Made by a program: the position numbers and the translations under genes. Positions 9,532-18,905 of a DNA stretch of 64,000 bases are shown here, in pieces. Position 1 is the stretch's first letter. Each line of letters begins with the position of its first letter. The notes under the pieces are model-generated. The model was not told where the DNA came from, made no database searches, and saw only the letters and a program-made list of their open reading frames with translations. Origin of the DNA: UBA2421 sp002343075 (GTDB taxonomy: Bacteria; Planctomycetota; Phycisphaerae; Tepidisphaerales; Tepidisphaeraceae); the NCBI GenBank assembly GCA_937982565.1, contig CALJLN010000039.1:346280-410279 (forward strand). Direction: 5' to 3'.

Positions 9532-10344
9532 ATGCCCGAACTTCCAGAAGTGCAAACCGTCGTCGATTCGCTTCGGCCGTGGCTGGAGGGGCGATGTTTC
9601 TCCCGCGTCGTTCATGTCAGGGCCGATATGGTCTCGCCAGGCACAATTGACCTCGGCTCCATGCTTGCAGGCCGCCAGGTGCAGGCAATTCATCGCCGCG
9701 GGAAGCGGATTGTGTTCACACTCGCGGGTGGCGCGCGGTGGTATGTTCATCTCGGCATGACCGGCCAGCTGACGGTCGAGCCATCGACAGCGGCCCTGCG
9801 CCCGCACACCCACCTCATTATTGAATGTTCCGACGGGAAACACCTCCGCTTGGTCGATCCTCGTAGATTCGGCGGAATTTTCTGGCTGGGGTCGGCCAGC
9901 GGTGACGACGGAATCGGCCCCGAGCCATTGCGACTCAGCGCAGCAGAGCTACACACGAAGCTTCTCGCCACCCGTCGCAACATTAAGACGACGCTTCTCG
10001 ATCAGCGGTTCATAGCGGGGATCGGAAACATCTACGCCGACGAGGCGTTGTTTGCTGCCGGGATCCACCCGCTGACGGTTTCGCAGACGATCCACCTCAC
10101 GCAGGTACGAACGCTGTGCAGCGCAATCAAGCAGGTTCTCAAACGAGCAATCCGGCATCGCGGAAGCTCGCTCAGGGATTATGTGGACGCGAATGGACGG
10201 CAAGGGTCGTTTCAAGCCCGACACGCGGTTTACAACCGCACGGGGCAGCCCTGCCGCGCTTGCAAAACTCTGATCGCAAGAATCGTGCTCTCGCAGCGGG
10301 CAACTCACTTCTGCCCGCGGTGCCAGAATCTTCCCGCGGGGTGA
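9532..10344 (+). CDS. mutM: Formamidopyrimidine-DNA glycosylase
   Basis: 270 residues. The protein begins M-P-E-L-P-E, so the catalytic Pro2 and Glu3 are present. The conserved lysine of the R-R-G-K-R-I segment is seen near residue 60. The C-terminus carries the zinc finger C-x2-C ... C-x2-C (CRAC ... CPRC) with the conserved Gln-Arg before it. MutM excises 8-oxoguanine and formamidopyrimidines from oxidised DNA and then cleaves the backbone by beta/delta elimination. It is divergent from the moxR operon (170 bp apart) and convergent with hisB. Nothing is unusual in the sequence. Confidence 0.96.
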   Translation: MPELPEVQTVVDSLRPWLEGRCFSRVVHVRADMVSPGTIDLGSMLAGRQVQAIHRRGKRIVFTLAGGARWYVHLGMTGQLTVEPSTAALRPHTHLIIECSDGKHLRLVDPRRFGGIFWLGSASGDDGIGPEPLRLSAAELHTKLLATRRNIKTTLLDQRFIAGIGNIYADEALFAAGIHPLTVSQTIHLTQVRTLCSAIKQVLKRAIRHRGSSLRDYVDANGRQGSFQARHAVYNRTGQPCRACKTLIARIVLSQRATHFCPRCQNLPAG

Positions 10345-10357
10345 ACCCTCGAGCCAG

Positions 10358-10373
10358 CCGCTCGCACGAGCGG
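10358..10373. terminator. Short GC-rich hairpin between convergent mutM and hisB
   Basis: CCGCTC and GAGCGG form a six-pair stem around a four-base loop. It lies 14 bp after the mutM stop and 84 bp after the hisB stop. There is no clear T-run on either side, so this is only a candidate terminator. Confidence 0.35.
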
Positions 10374-10456
10374 ACATCACCGCACCGCGGGGGCCGCAAA
10401 GTCGGGCCAACCTATCACCCGCCCCAACGTAAACACGGCTAGCCTAAGTCACACCT

Positions 10457-11041
10457 TCACAAACTCCCTTTTGTGCTCGGAACCGCGTCATTCCGCGGAT
10501 CGGGCGCCACGGCCATCCGCAGCGCCTTCGCGGTTGCTTTGAAGACCGCTTCTGCGATGTGGTGTGCGTTCCCGCCGTAAGGGACATTGATATGCAGGTT
10601 CATCCTGGCGGTGGTACTGAATGCCTTGAAAAACTCTTCGACCAGTTCGCTCGCAAAGTCACCGATGACCGGCGACGGAAACTTCACGTTGAACACAAAC
10701 GCCGGCCGGCCCGAAAGATCGATCGCCACTTGCGCCAGGCTTTCATCCATGGGAACCACCGCCCAGCCGTAGCGATGAATGCCGCGTTTATCGCCGAGCG
10801 CTTTCTCCAGCGCCTGCCCAAGCACAATTCCGACATCTTCAACCGTATGATGCGCATCAATGTGCAGGTCGCCGCGCGCCGCCACCGACAGATCAATCAG
10901 GCTGTGCCGGCCGAGCAAATCGAGCATGTGATCAAAGAACCCGACTGCGGTCTGCGTGGATGTGTCACCTTTTCCATCGAGGTTGATCGATAGCGAGATA
11001 TCCGTTTCCTTGGTTTTTCGATCTACTTTCGCTGTTCGCAT
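10457..11041 (-). CDS. hisB: Imidazoleglycerol-phosphate dehydratase
   Basis: 194 residues, the usual length of the monofunctional enzyme. Both metal-binding His motifs are present: D-A-H-H-T-V-E-D near residue 62 and G-G-N-A-H-H-I-A-E near residue 156, along with the F-F-D-H-M-L segment near residue 35. The enzyme converts imidazoleglycerol phosphate to imidazoleacetol phosphate (step 6 of histidine synthesis) using manganese. It is the last gene of a hisD-hisC-hisB operon, 74 bp downstream of hisC. No phosphatase domain is fused. Confidence 0.97.
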   Translation of the reverse strand: MRTAKVDRKTKETDISLSINLDGKGDTSTQTAVGFFDHMLDLLGRHSLIDLSVAARGDLHIDAHHTVEDVGIVLGQALEKALGDKRGIHRYGWAVVPMDESLAQVAIDLSGRPAFVFNVKFPSPVIGDFASELVEEFFKAFSTTARMNLHINVPYGGNAHHIAEAVFKATAKALRMAVAPDPRNDAVPSTKGSL

Positions 11042-11115
11042 TGAGGCTCAGGTTAACGAAGAAAGAGTCTGAGAAAAAGCTCGAAAGTCGATCGAGCCTG
11101 CCACGCAGGCTGGCG

Positions 11116-12186
11116 TTAAGCGGCCTTGTCCACCAACTGCAACTCCTTGGCAGCGCCGAGAAGTGCGTTGTTTTCTTGAATGGTCCCAATTGTGATGCGC
11201 ACCTTGTCGCGAAGGCCGGGTTGGTCGAAGAAGCGCACGAGAATGCCTTGCTGTTTGAGGCCCAGATAAGCCTCCTTTCCCCGCCCGCCGGGCACGCTTG
11301 TAAGAATGAAGTTAGCCCGACTCGGCAGCGGAGCCCAGCCGAGGTGCGCCAGCTCGTCTGACACCCGTGTGCGTTCCTCCCGGACATGGTCCCACGTTCG
11401 CCGGGCATACTCCTGGTCTTCTATCGCCGCGGTGGCGGCGACGATGCTTACGGCATCGCAATTGTAACTGTCTTTAACCTTCAACATCTGCTCCACAACC
11501 TGCGGCTGCGCGATACAGAAGCCAAATCGGAGCCCGGCCAGCGAATAGGCTTTGCTTAATGTTCGACTCACCACGATATTTTCGTATGCATTGACCAGAA
11601 CGGCGGCATTTTCGTCGGCGAAGTCAACATACGCCTCGTCAACTAAAACAAGCCCCCGGAACCGCTCGGCCAACTCGGCGATGCGCGCCGGCGAGACAAA
11701 AGTGCCCGTCGGGGCATTGGGATTGGCAAGGTAAACCGCACTGGGCTTCGCGCGGACGATCGCATCGATAGGGAGCGCATAATCCTGGGCCCAAGGCACT
11801 CCGACAAACTTGGCCTCTTCGAGCTGGGCGAGCGTCGGATACAACGAATATGTCGGCTCCGGTGCCACAAGTAGCCCCCCCGGCGGGACAAAGCACCGGG
11901 TGGCAATGGTGAGGATGTCGTCACTGCCATTTCCACACAAGATCATCTCAGGCGAAACACCCAGAAGCCTGCCCGCCGCCGCTCTAAACTGTTCGGCGAG
12001 CGGGTGCGGATATCGGCGGAGCAATTCAGGCTCGATCTGCCTGATCGCTTCCACCACCTTCGGGCTTGGCGGGAAGGGATTCTCATTCGTATTGAGCTTA
12101 ACGATGCGCTCGCCGACTCCGGGCTGTTCGCCCGGCGTGTAACCGTCCATCGCACGGACGGATGCTCTGATAAATGATGCGCCCAT
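11116..12186 (-). CDS. hisC: Histidinol-phosphate aminotransferase
   Basis: 356 residues, a class I/II PLP-dependent aminotransferase. The PLP lysine is K212 within S-R-T-L-S-K-A-Y-S-L-A-G. The N-terminal L-N-T-N-E-N-P motif (about 31-37) and N-P-N-A-P-T-G (about 155-161) are typical of HisC. It transfers the glutamate amino group to imidazoleacetol phosphate. It lies between hisD (56 bp upstream) and hisB (74 bp downstream), which makes the assignment firm despite the broad substrate range of this family. Confidence 0.95.
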   Translation of the reverse strand: MGASFIRASVRAMDGYTPGEQPGVGERIVKLNTNENPFPPSPKVVEAIRQIEPELLRRYPHPLAEQFRAAAGRLLGVSPEMILCGNGSDDILTIATRCFVPPGGLLVAPEPTYSLYPTLAQLEEAKFVGVPWAQDYALPIDAIVRAKPSAVYLANPNAPTGTFVSPARIAELAERFRGLVLVDEAYVDFADENAAVLVNAYENIVVSRTLSKAYSLAGLRFGFCIAQPQVVEQMLKVKDSYNCDAVSIVAATAAIEDQEYARRTWDHVREERTRVSDELAHLGWAPLPSRANFILTSVPGGRGKEAYLGLKQQGILVRFFDQPGLRDKVRITIGTIQENNALLGAAKELQLVDKAA

Positions 12187-12242
12187 ATTGAGAGTCAGTA
12201 TATCTGCAAATCAGGCAGCGGAAAGCGTCTCGCGCGTCGCCT

Positions 12243-13565
12243 TCACTCAGCAGCCCGCCGCACCTCCACACTTGCCGCGTGGCCGTCGAGGTGTTCTTCG
12301 GTTGCGAGCGCGATGACAGACTCGGCATCGCCGAGCACGCCATGTCGATCGTAGCGAACAACACTCGACCGCTTGAGAAACTCGTAAACGCTTACACCGC
12401 TGCTGAAGCGCGCGGTGGTGTTGGTCGGGAGGCAATGGCTCGGCCCGGCAACATAGTCACCCGCGGCAACCGGCGACCAGGGGCCGACAAACACGGCTCC
12501 AGCATGACGCAACTGATTGAGCACCGCGTCATTGTCGCGGCATTGCAGATTTACATGCTCCGCGGCGAGTTGGTTGGCAATCGTTAGCAATTCTTCGAGC
12601 GAATCCGACAGCACAACGACGCTGTCATGCTTCAGCGACCTTTCGATTGCGTCTCTGCGCCCCCGCATGGCGAGTTGTTTGTTCAGCTCGCCATAAACCA
12701 GTCGAACCAACTCAGGCGATGTCGTGAGCAGGAAGCATGAGCCTGGATCGTGTTCGGCCTGGGCGATCAAGTCGGCGGCGATGAACGCTGGCCGGGCGGT
12801 CTCATCAGCAATCACCAGCACCTCGCTGGGCCCAAGATAACCGTCGATGCCCACCCCGCCGGAGACGGCTCGCTTGGCAAGCTGCACATAGTCATTGCCC
12901 GGCCCAACGATCTTCTCGACCGCGGGAATCGAGGCCGTGCCGAAGGCCATCGCGGCGATTGCCGCCGCTCCGCCCGCGCGGTAAACATGCTTCAACCCCA
13001 GAAAATGACACGCCGCCAGAACCACATCACTGCGGCCATACCTGCTCGGCGGTGTGCAGACAATGACCCTGCTTACACCCGCCACAATCGCCGGCACAGC
13101 AAGGTGAATCAGGCTCGAAGGGTAAGAAGCCTTCCCCCCGGGAAAATAGCAACCGGCTGAGTCGATCGAGGTAAAGCGCATCCCAAGCCGCACACCCGGC
13201 CGAACCAGGTCCGGCGGATCAACGGGCATGATGTGCCGCTGATACTCCGTCAACTGCGCGATCGCACGCTTGATCGCGGAAGCGAGCGGGGGCGAAATGC
13301 GTGCGGCAGCCTCCGCCATCTCAGTCTCTTGAACGCAAATCTGGGTGGAATCAAACTGTTCGTCATCAAACTTTCGTGAGATCTCCACAATCGCCTCATC
13401 CCCACGCGCCGCCACATCCGCGATGGTGTCGCGGACAGATCTCTCCTTCTCTGCCAGCGACCCTCGCGCAAGCGCCAAGTCGACGGGGTTAAGCCGTAGC
13501 CGGCCCAGACGCTGATCGAGCGAGGCTCGATCGGTCGGGTTCTGCATGTTCAGTGTTGGGAGCAT
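12243..13565 (-). CDS. hisD: Histidinol dehydrogenase
   Basis: 440 residues with the HisD signature I-V-G-P-G-N-D-Y-V followed by G-Y-L-G-P-S-E-V-L-V and the zinc-site segment A-Q-A-E-H-D. The enzyme oxidises histidinol to histidine in two NAD-dependent steps. It is the first gene of hisDCB. Starts at 13565 and 13547 are both in frame; the latter gives a protein opening MQNPTDRAS. The divergent glycosyltransferase begins only 39 bp away from 13565, so the his promoter must overlap that gene's 5' end or lie in this short gap. Confidence 0.96.
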   Translation of the reverse strand: MLPTLNMQNPTDRASLDQRLGRLRLNPVDLALARGSLAEKERSVRDTIADVAARGDEAIVEISRKFDDEQFDSTQICVQETEMAEAAARISPPLASAIKRAIAQLTEYQRHIMPVDPPDLVRPGVRLGMRFTSIDSAGCYFPGGKASYPSSLIHLAVPAIVAGVSRVIVCTPPSRYGRSDVVLAACHFLGLKHVYRAGGAAAIAAMAFGTASIPAVEKIVGPGNDYVQLAKRAVSGGVGIDGYLGPSEVLVIADETARPAFIAADLIAQAEHDPGSCFLLTTSPELVRLVYGELNKQLAMRGRRDAIERSLKHDSVVVLSDSLEELLTIANQLAAEHVNLQCRDNDAVLNQLRHAGAVFVGPWSPVAAGDYVAGPSHCLPTNTTARFSSGVSVYEFLKRSSVVRYDRHGVLGDAESVIALATEEHLDGHAASVEVRRAAE

Positions 13566-13604
13566 TCGCCTTTCTCACTGTCTTGAGTACATTTCGGCAC
13601 ACCT

Positions 13605-14639
13605 ATGGTACGCGTGCTCGTCATCCATCAGCCGACCGGTGATTTTGAAAATCGCGCGCTCGTCGCCGCGCTTTCCAGCCTGCGGTCGCCGGGCCACGAA
13701 CTGCACTGCGTCAAACTTCCACCGTCGGGAGCCATGCCTCAGTCAATAGCCAGGATCATGCGGCTCGACCGATCAGTAGGCTTCGAGGTCATCCACGCGA
13801 TCGGACCGTCTTCGCTTTTAGCGGCATTACCCGTCGGATGCCAGCCGATCATTTACACGCCCCCCGCCGCCGACCCACTGAGGGGGTTGCGGCGGGTTCG
13901 GTGGATGGGCAAGGTGCGCCAAGTCACCGTGGCGGCACCCAGTCAGGCGGTGGCGCGCGAGCTGGTTCGCGCGGGTGTGGCGCGCGAGAGGATCCGGGTC
14001 GTCTTCCCGCCGTACACCCCGAACACCACTGGTGCGGTCAGCCGGTCGAACCTCGGTTTCACTGACGATGATCGAATTCTCCTCGCCGTCGGCGAATGCA
14101 CGCGCCGTGCCGGGCACAAACTCACTGCGTGGGCCGCGGTCATCCTGTTCTGCTTCGATCCGCGCTATAAACTTCTCGTGGCCGGCGGACCCTATTCCGA
14201 AACGATTCGCCGTTTTGCCGCCGGCCTGAACCAAACAGGGTTTTGCACTTTCGCCCACGATGCGCTCGGTTACGTTCCAGCCGTTGAAGACTTGGTTCCG
14301 CTCGCCAACGTCGCCCTCTTCACACCCGCCGAAGCACACGGCCTGCTCGCGGCGCAGATTTGTCAGGCGGGCAATCTGCCGATCATCGCCTCTCCACACG
14401 ACATGGTTTGCGAACTGCTTCACGCGCCGCGGATGACCATTTCACAGTCGCGGCGGGCCAAGATCATCGCGCAGGCCGTTTTTCAGCATTTTGACTCCAA
14501 TCCCGCCGCCGCGAAGGCTCGCGGCACGAGTCTTCATCAGCCTATTCGTTCGGTGAGCCATTGGCTGACTTTGTACGACGACGTGATTGTAGGCCGGCAA
14601 GCTCACTTCGAGAGTGTTGCGATGGCACGCCAAAGCTGA
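13605..14639 (+). CDS. GT-B type glycosyltransferase-like protein
   Basis: 344 residues. The pattern is a group 1 (GT4-like) glycosyltransferase: an N-terminal Rossmann half, and a second half opening with I-L-L-A-V-G-E-C-T-R-R-A-G-H-K followed by L-L-V-A-G-G-P-Y and later P-A-E-A-H-G-L-L-A-A, the usual nucleotide-sugar site region (P-x2-E-x-x-G). The usual E-x7-E motif is imperfect, so activity is likely but not proven. No signal or membrane segment is present, so it is probably a cytoplasmic enzyme of surface-glycan synthesis. Its last 37 bp overlap the 3' end of the convergent VOC-like gene. Confidence 0.7.
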   Translation: MVRVLVIHQPTGDFENRALVAALSSLRSPGHELHCVKLPPSGAMPQSIARIMRLDRSVGFEVIHAIGPSSLLAALPVGCQPIIYTPPAADPLRGLRRVRWMGKVRQVTVAAPSQAVARELVRAGVARERIRVVFPPYTPNTTGAVSRSNLGFTDDDRILLAVGECTRRAGHKLTAWAAVILFCFDPRYKLLVAGGPYSETIRRFAAGLNQTGFCTFAHDALGYVPAVEDLVPLANVALFTPAEAHGLLAAQICQAGNLPIIASPHDMVCELLHAPRMTISQSRRAKIIAQAVFQHFDSNPAAAKARGTSLHQPIRSVSHWLTLYDDVIVGRQAHFESVAMARQS

Positions 14640-15403
14640 TGAGCCGCGATCGGCCGGCGGCGCGCTTGATTAAATGTGCTGGCGATCTCTTCAAACCGTC
14701 GCGAATACGGAAGCCGATCGCGCTTGCCGATATCCTTGCCGAGCAAATCGCGCAGTTCCGTGCGCTCTTCGATCGAAAGCTCTGGTGGGCTACTCGCCGC
14801 CTCGCCCAACCTGGGGAGTTTGCCGGCCTTGCGAGTGGTGAGCAGGTGCCGCCAGACTTCGGCCCGATCGGGCTTGGGATCGGGCAGATCGGCGATGTAC
14901 TGTTCAAACAGCGACTCGAAGTGCGGGGTGTACGGCAGATCATCCGCCGTCCTGCCGACGCTTAGATAGACCTCGACAAGCCTGCTTCGCCGCACAGGTG
15001 CCCGCGGGACCACCCCCGGAAACAGCCCCGCCGCCGGGCGAGCGTCTTCCACTGCCGCGGCGGAGGTGGTTCGGTCGATGATCAGCATCACCACCCCAAA
15101 CGCGTCGCGAATGGTCGCCCGAAACCCACGGCTCACCGGAACCGGCGGACTGACGAACGTGATGTTCAGCTTCTCCCGATCGGCATAAATCTGCCGGACG
15201 TCGTCCACAAGAAAATATGTAGCGTCGGTGGGTAAATCCGGATCGTCGTGTAACACAAGCTGCGACCCGCTCTGGCCGATCGAAAAGACGGCGAGGTTGC
15301 GATCCTCCCGTTCGAGCTTCAGCCCGAGCAAATCCCGATAATGCCGTACTGCCGCCGGCAGGGCACTGACTCGGAGGAGGATGCGATCAATCCCACGGAG
15401 CAT
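14603..15403 (-). CDS. Two-part protein: VOC (glyoxalase-like) domain plus uncharacterised C-terminal domain
   Basis: 266 residues. Residues 1-115 read as a vicinal-oxygen-chelate domain: I-D-R-I-L-L-R-V, an H-Y-R-D-L-L-G-L-K-L segment, and a late G-V-V-M-L-I-I-D strand. Residues 140-266 form a second, charged, mostly helical region with several Arg/Pro-rich stretches that I cannot assign. The VOC part could be an enzyme or a binding module; metal ligands are not obvious. The gene overlaps the end of the convergent glycosyltransferase by 37 bp and lies 86 bp downstream of the UPF0104 membrane protein gene, which is in the same orientation. Confidence 0.65.
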   Translation of the reverse strand: MLRGIDRILLRVSALPAAVRHYRDLLGLKLEREDRNLAVFSIGQSGSQLVLHDDPDLPTDATYFLVDDVRQIYADREKLNITFVSPPVPVSRGFRATIRDAFGVVMLIIDRTTSAAAVEDARPAAGLFPGVVPRAPVRRSRLVEVYLSVGRTADDLPYTPHFESLFEQYIADLPDPKPDRAEVWRHLLTTRKAGKLPRLGEAASSPPELSIEERTELRDLLGKDIGKRDRLPYSRRFEEIASTFNQARRRPIAAHQLWRAIATLSK

Positions 15404-15489
15404 GGTGCGTGGTTATGCCTTAAACGGAACTCGCCTCAAACGGAGCTCAATGTCTCGTGCTCAACACCGGCGCTTCCAGATATCGACGT

Positions 15490-16890
15490 TCAACCCGCAG
15501 TGGTTTGCGCCGGTTCCTCTTCCGTGAGTGCCGCCTGTTCCTTCTCGCTCGGCGAGTGGAAACCACCGAACATCACGAACGCGCCGCCTGTTAAGTTCCA
15601 CAAGATCTGCACCAGCCGGATGCACATCGTCAGTGCGAATGCCTCTCCGATCGTCACGCCTCTGCTGCGCGTGAGTACAATCGCGAAAAACTCCATTACG
15701 CCCGCCCCCTGCGGGGAAATGGGGATCGAGCCACTCAGGACGATCACCGGGACGGCCACAAAATAGTACCACCACTCCAGAGGCAGGCTGAATGCCATGC
15801 CACACATCATCGCAGACACAACCACCGTTCCGTGTACTGGAAAAGTGAGCAGCAGCGCCGCCACGATCAGCCCCGGCCGGTGGCGATAAAGTTCCATCGT
15901 CTCCAGTGCCTTGCCGACCTGAGTTTGCATTGGTAAGCGACGGAGCAGAAACCCAAGCCCGGTCCATCGCCGGAGCCTGCCGGAGTAGAAGACCGCCAAA
16001 CCCACAGCGCATGCCCCTAGAATCGCCATCGATCCCAGCGACACCTGCATGCACTTTCGCGTCGCCGGGTCATGTGCGTCGGTTGCGGTCAGCCATTGAA
16101 ATGTCGCCATCGACCCGCCGAGGATGACCAATGCCACCAGGCCAATGATGCGGTCAATGATCACGCTCATCACGGCTCGCGTACGATGTGGCGTCTGCTT
16201 GGCAATGTACCACGCCTTGAGCACATCACCCCCGGTGCTGCCGGGCATGAAGCTGTTGTAGAAACAGCCGACCATGTTGAGCGCGAAAATGCGTCGAAAG
16301 GGCAGTTGAACTTCGATCGCCTTGAGCAGCCGTTGCCATCGAAGCGCGGTCAGCAGAAATACGACCGGAAAGATCCCGATGGCGATCCAGAGATATCGGG
16401 TCTGCGCCTGGGCAAACATGGTCCGTATGCCACGGTCAACCAGCGGGCTGGGCACCTTGAGGACAAACCCGCCGTCGACGTCGCTCGGCAGCACCCACCG
16501 CGGGCTTTCGCCCGAACCGCGATCGTTCGACGCCGCGACGAGTAGACGCCGAACCTGCGGCGATTTCGGGTCGGCGGTGAGGTCCAACCCCAGCAGATAC
16601 ATCGTGGTGCCGTCGGTGAGCTTGAGGGTCTTACGATCGGGTCGATAGACCAGATCCCGGCCCAGCACACTTCCGCCGCTGTTTTCGATGTAATCGAGCC
16701 GGGTCTCTGGCAGGATTTCATCCGGAGCACTGAGTTGTAACCGAACCTCGCGCGGGTAGGGGTTATCACTCACATTCACGGCAAGCACACGGTCGCGCAA
16801 AGAAATGTTGCTAAGGACAATGTAGATTCCCGCAACCGCGATCCCCCACCGCAGGACGAATTTGATCCACTTCTTTGCTGCCGGACTCAT
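15490..16890 (-). CDS. UPF0104 / lysylphosphatidylglycerol synthase-type membrane protein
   Basis: 466 residues from the ATG at 16890 (protein opening MSPAAKKWIKF); an upstream in-frame start at 16929 would add 13 Arg-rich residues and seems less likely. After one N-terminal helix there is an unusual loop of about 135 residues, probably extracytoplasmic, and then the standard core of several helices. The core contains the family motifs F-M-P-G-S-T-G-G-D-V-L-K-A and V-I-I-D-R-I-I-G. Members of PF03706 include the MprF flippase domain and related lipid-handling proteins. The function here is probably lipid or glycolipid transfer, but the substrate cannot be read from the sequence. Confidence 0.82.
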   Translation of the reverse strand: MSPAAKKWIKFVLRWGIAVAGIYIVLSNISLRDRVLAVNVSDNPYPREVRLQLSAPDEILPETRLDYIENSGGSVLGRDLVYRPDRKTLKLTDGTTMYLLGLDLTADPKSPQVRRLLVAASNDRGSGESPRWVLPSDVDGGFVLKVPSPLVDRGIRTMFAQAQTRYLWIAIGIFPVVFLLTALRWQRLLKAIEVQLPFRRIFALNMVGCFYNSFMPGSTGGDVLKAWYIAKQTPHRTRAVMSVIIDRIIGLVALVILGGSMATFQWLTATDAHDPATRKCMQVSLGSMAILGACAVGLAVFYSGRLRRWTGLGFLLRRLPMQTQVGKALETMELYRHRPGLIVAALLLTFPVHGTVVVSAMMCGMAFSLPLEWWYYFVAVPVIVLSGSIPISPQGAGVMEFFAIVLTRSRGVTIGEAFALTMCIRLVQILWNLTGGAFVMFGGFHSPSEKEQAALTEEEPAQTTAG

Positions 16891-17245
16891 GCGTTGCGGG
16901 ATTCTGCGAGCAAACCGCACGCGACGCAACCCGCGGTCTGTTTCTCACCTCTGCTCACCCCTGCAGCAAGACCGCACCCGAGATCGATGAAACCCGCGGC
17001 AGGGCGGTGATAACCAACCGGCAGGCCAGCTATTCACTTGTCAAAGAACACCCCCAATCTACCCCCCTGTTGCGCCAGCCGTGTGCGCAAAGCGCAGCGC
17101 TCATGAGAAAAACATGGTTGAAGAAAGGCCAGTTGCGTTTTTCCGTCAAGCTGTTTCGCATTCACTTTAGGGATACCAAATGGACCAGATTTTTGTGGCA
17201 AACCGCCGGGGGAAGCGTAGGATCAAGCTGGAGGCCTGGCTCACG
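16891..17245. other. Intergenic region with no recognised gene
   Basis: 355 bp between the divergent UPF0104 gene and the beta-helix gene. It must hold both promoters. I see no tRNA, repeat or convincing hairpin. A frame upstream of the beta-helix start extends to 17180, but the signal peptide and the GGAGG at about 17230 favour the ATG at 17246. Confidence 0.5.
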
Positions 17246-18886
17246 ATGAAGCGAAACAGTCCGTGGCGCGGCGTGTCGATGGTATTGTCTCTTTGCGTCT
17301 TTGCGACCCTGCGCAATCAACCGACGGCGCTCGCCGCCGACTGGTATGTGGCGCCGACGGGTCTGGATGCGAATAATGGGTCGCTCAATACTCCTTTCGC
17401 GACCATCACAAAAGCCGTCACCACCGCCGCCGCAGGCGACACGATCTTTCTCCGCGGTGGAACGTATAACGTCGCCAGCACCATCACCATCACCAAATCT
17501 GGTACGGCCTCGCTGCCATTGACGCTGCAGAATTATGCCAACGAGACGCCCGTGCTGAGTTACGGCGCGCAGGCGGTGGGCAGCAGCAGTCGAGGAATCG
17601 TGTTGCGCGGGGACCACTGGCGCATGAAAGGGTTTACCATTCAATATGCCGGCGACAACGGCCTGCTGGTGGCCGGTTCAAACAATGTGATCGACCGGTT
17701 GGTCGCACGACAGAACAACGACTCGGGTTTTGCCATCCAGAGCGTCAACAACAGCCGTCCTTCCAACAATCTCATTATTAACAGCGACTCATATGGCAAT
17801 TACGACAATCAGGGAACCAGTTATGGCGAAAATGCCGACGGCTTTGCGGTGAAGTTTCGCGGGCTGGGCACGGGTAATGTACTGCGCGGCAACCGCGCCT
17901 GGAACAATTCCGATGACGGATACGACTTCTGGCAAGCCGAAAGCGGCGTGACCGTGGAAAACTGCTGGGCGTTTCACAATGGCCGCTCCTCGCTCTTTCA
18001 GGGCATCGGCACTTTTAACGGAGACGGCAACGGCTTCAAACTCGGCCACGACAGCGGGACGCATGTGCTGGCCAACACCATCACCTGGGGCCACCCGACC
18101 CACGGCATCGATGTCAACGGAAACGCCACTCAACTAGAAGGCACCCCCCCGCTGATCGCGCACGGCGTGCAGATTTACAACAATACAGGATTCAACAACG
18201 CCGGCGATGACTTCTACTTCGATGAAAACCCGACCACAGCCACCCCGGCCACGAGCCATGTGTTGCGGAACAACGTTTCCATTCGTGTGTCGGGCAACTC
18301 ACTGCTTAGCAACGTGACCGTTATCGCAGGCAACACCGCCGACCACAATACATGGAACGGCGTGCCGCTTGCGGCTAGCAGCTTTCATTCCCTGCTCGAC
18401 CCGTTGACCGCACAAGGCATCTATAACCCTGCAACAGACCGCACCGGTGCAACCACGGCAGTCCACGCCACCGGCCCGGCAACCGGACCAAGGCAGGCTG
18501 ACGGCAGCCTGCCCGTGCTGCCATTTCTCAGGCCAAAGTGGGGCACAAACCTCGTCAACTCCGGAACCAACGTCGGCTACAGTTTCGCATATGGCGCGCC
18601 CGATCTCGGTGCGTATGAAGCAGCGTTTCCCGGCGACACGAACTGGGACGGGCAGGTCAATCTGGACGATTTCACCGCGCTGGCGGCGGGGTTTGGGAAT
18701 CCATCGAATATCGCCTCGGGCGACTTCGACTTCGACGGCGTGACGACGCTGAACGATTTCACGATTCTCGCGTCGAATTTCGGCCTCAGCGTGCCCGCCC
18801 CACTCCTACGAAGCGCGCTCCCCGAGCCAGTGTTGGCGCCGGGTGTGATGATCGCCGTGGCATTGCTCCAGCGGCGCGGCAGATAA
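17246..18886 (+). CDS. Secreted right-handed beta-helix protein (pectate-lyase-like) with dockerin-like repeats and PEP-CTERM-like tail
   Basis: 546 residues from the ATG at 17246 (GGAGG upstream). A signal peptide (about 1-30, ending TALAA) is followed by W-Y-V-A-P-T-G-L-D-A-N-N-G-S, the opening typical of PL9/DUF1565 beta-helix enzymes. Many Asn-rich repeats follow (N-x-I-x-x-N, N-V-L-R-G-N-R). Near the C-terminus are two calcium-loop units, G-D-T-N-W-D-G-Q-V-N-L-D-D-F and G-D-F-D-F-D-G-V-T-T-L-N-D-F, like a type I dockerin. The extreme C-terminus has L-P-E-P, a short hydrophobic stretch and R-R, resembling a planctomycete PEP-CTERM signal. It is probably a polysaccharide lyase or glycan-binding protein; catalytic residues were not identified. 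Confidence 0.8.
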   Translation: MKRNSPWRGVSMVLSLCVFATLRNQPTALAADWYVAPTGLDANNGSLNTPFATITKAVTTAAAGDTIFLRGGTYNVASTITITKSGTASLPLTLQNYANETPVLSYGAQAVGSSSRGIVLRGDHWRMKGFTIQYAGDNGLLVAGSNNVIDRLVARQNNDSGFAIQSVNNSRPSNNLIINSDSYGNYDNQGTSYGENADGFAVKFRGLGTGNVLRGNRAWNNSDDGYDFWQAESGVTVENCWAFHNGRSSLFQGIGTFNGDGNGFKLGHDSGTHVLANTITWGHPTHGIDVNGNATQLEGTPPLIAHGVQIYNNTGFNNAGDDFYFDENPTTATPATSHVLRNNVSIRVSGNSLLSNVTVIAGNTADHNTWNGVPLAASSFHSLLDPLTAQGIYNPATDRTGATTAVHATGPATGPRQADGSLPVLPFLRPKWGTNLVNSGTNVGYSFAYGAPDLGAYEAAFPGDTNWDGQVNLDDFTALAAGFGNPSNIASGDFDFDGVTTLNDFTILASNFGLSVPAPLLRSALPEPVLAPGVMIAVALLQRRGR

Positions 18887-18905
18887 GATCGCGCGAGCGC
18901 ACGCC

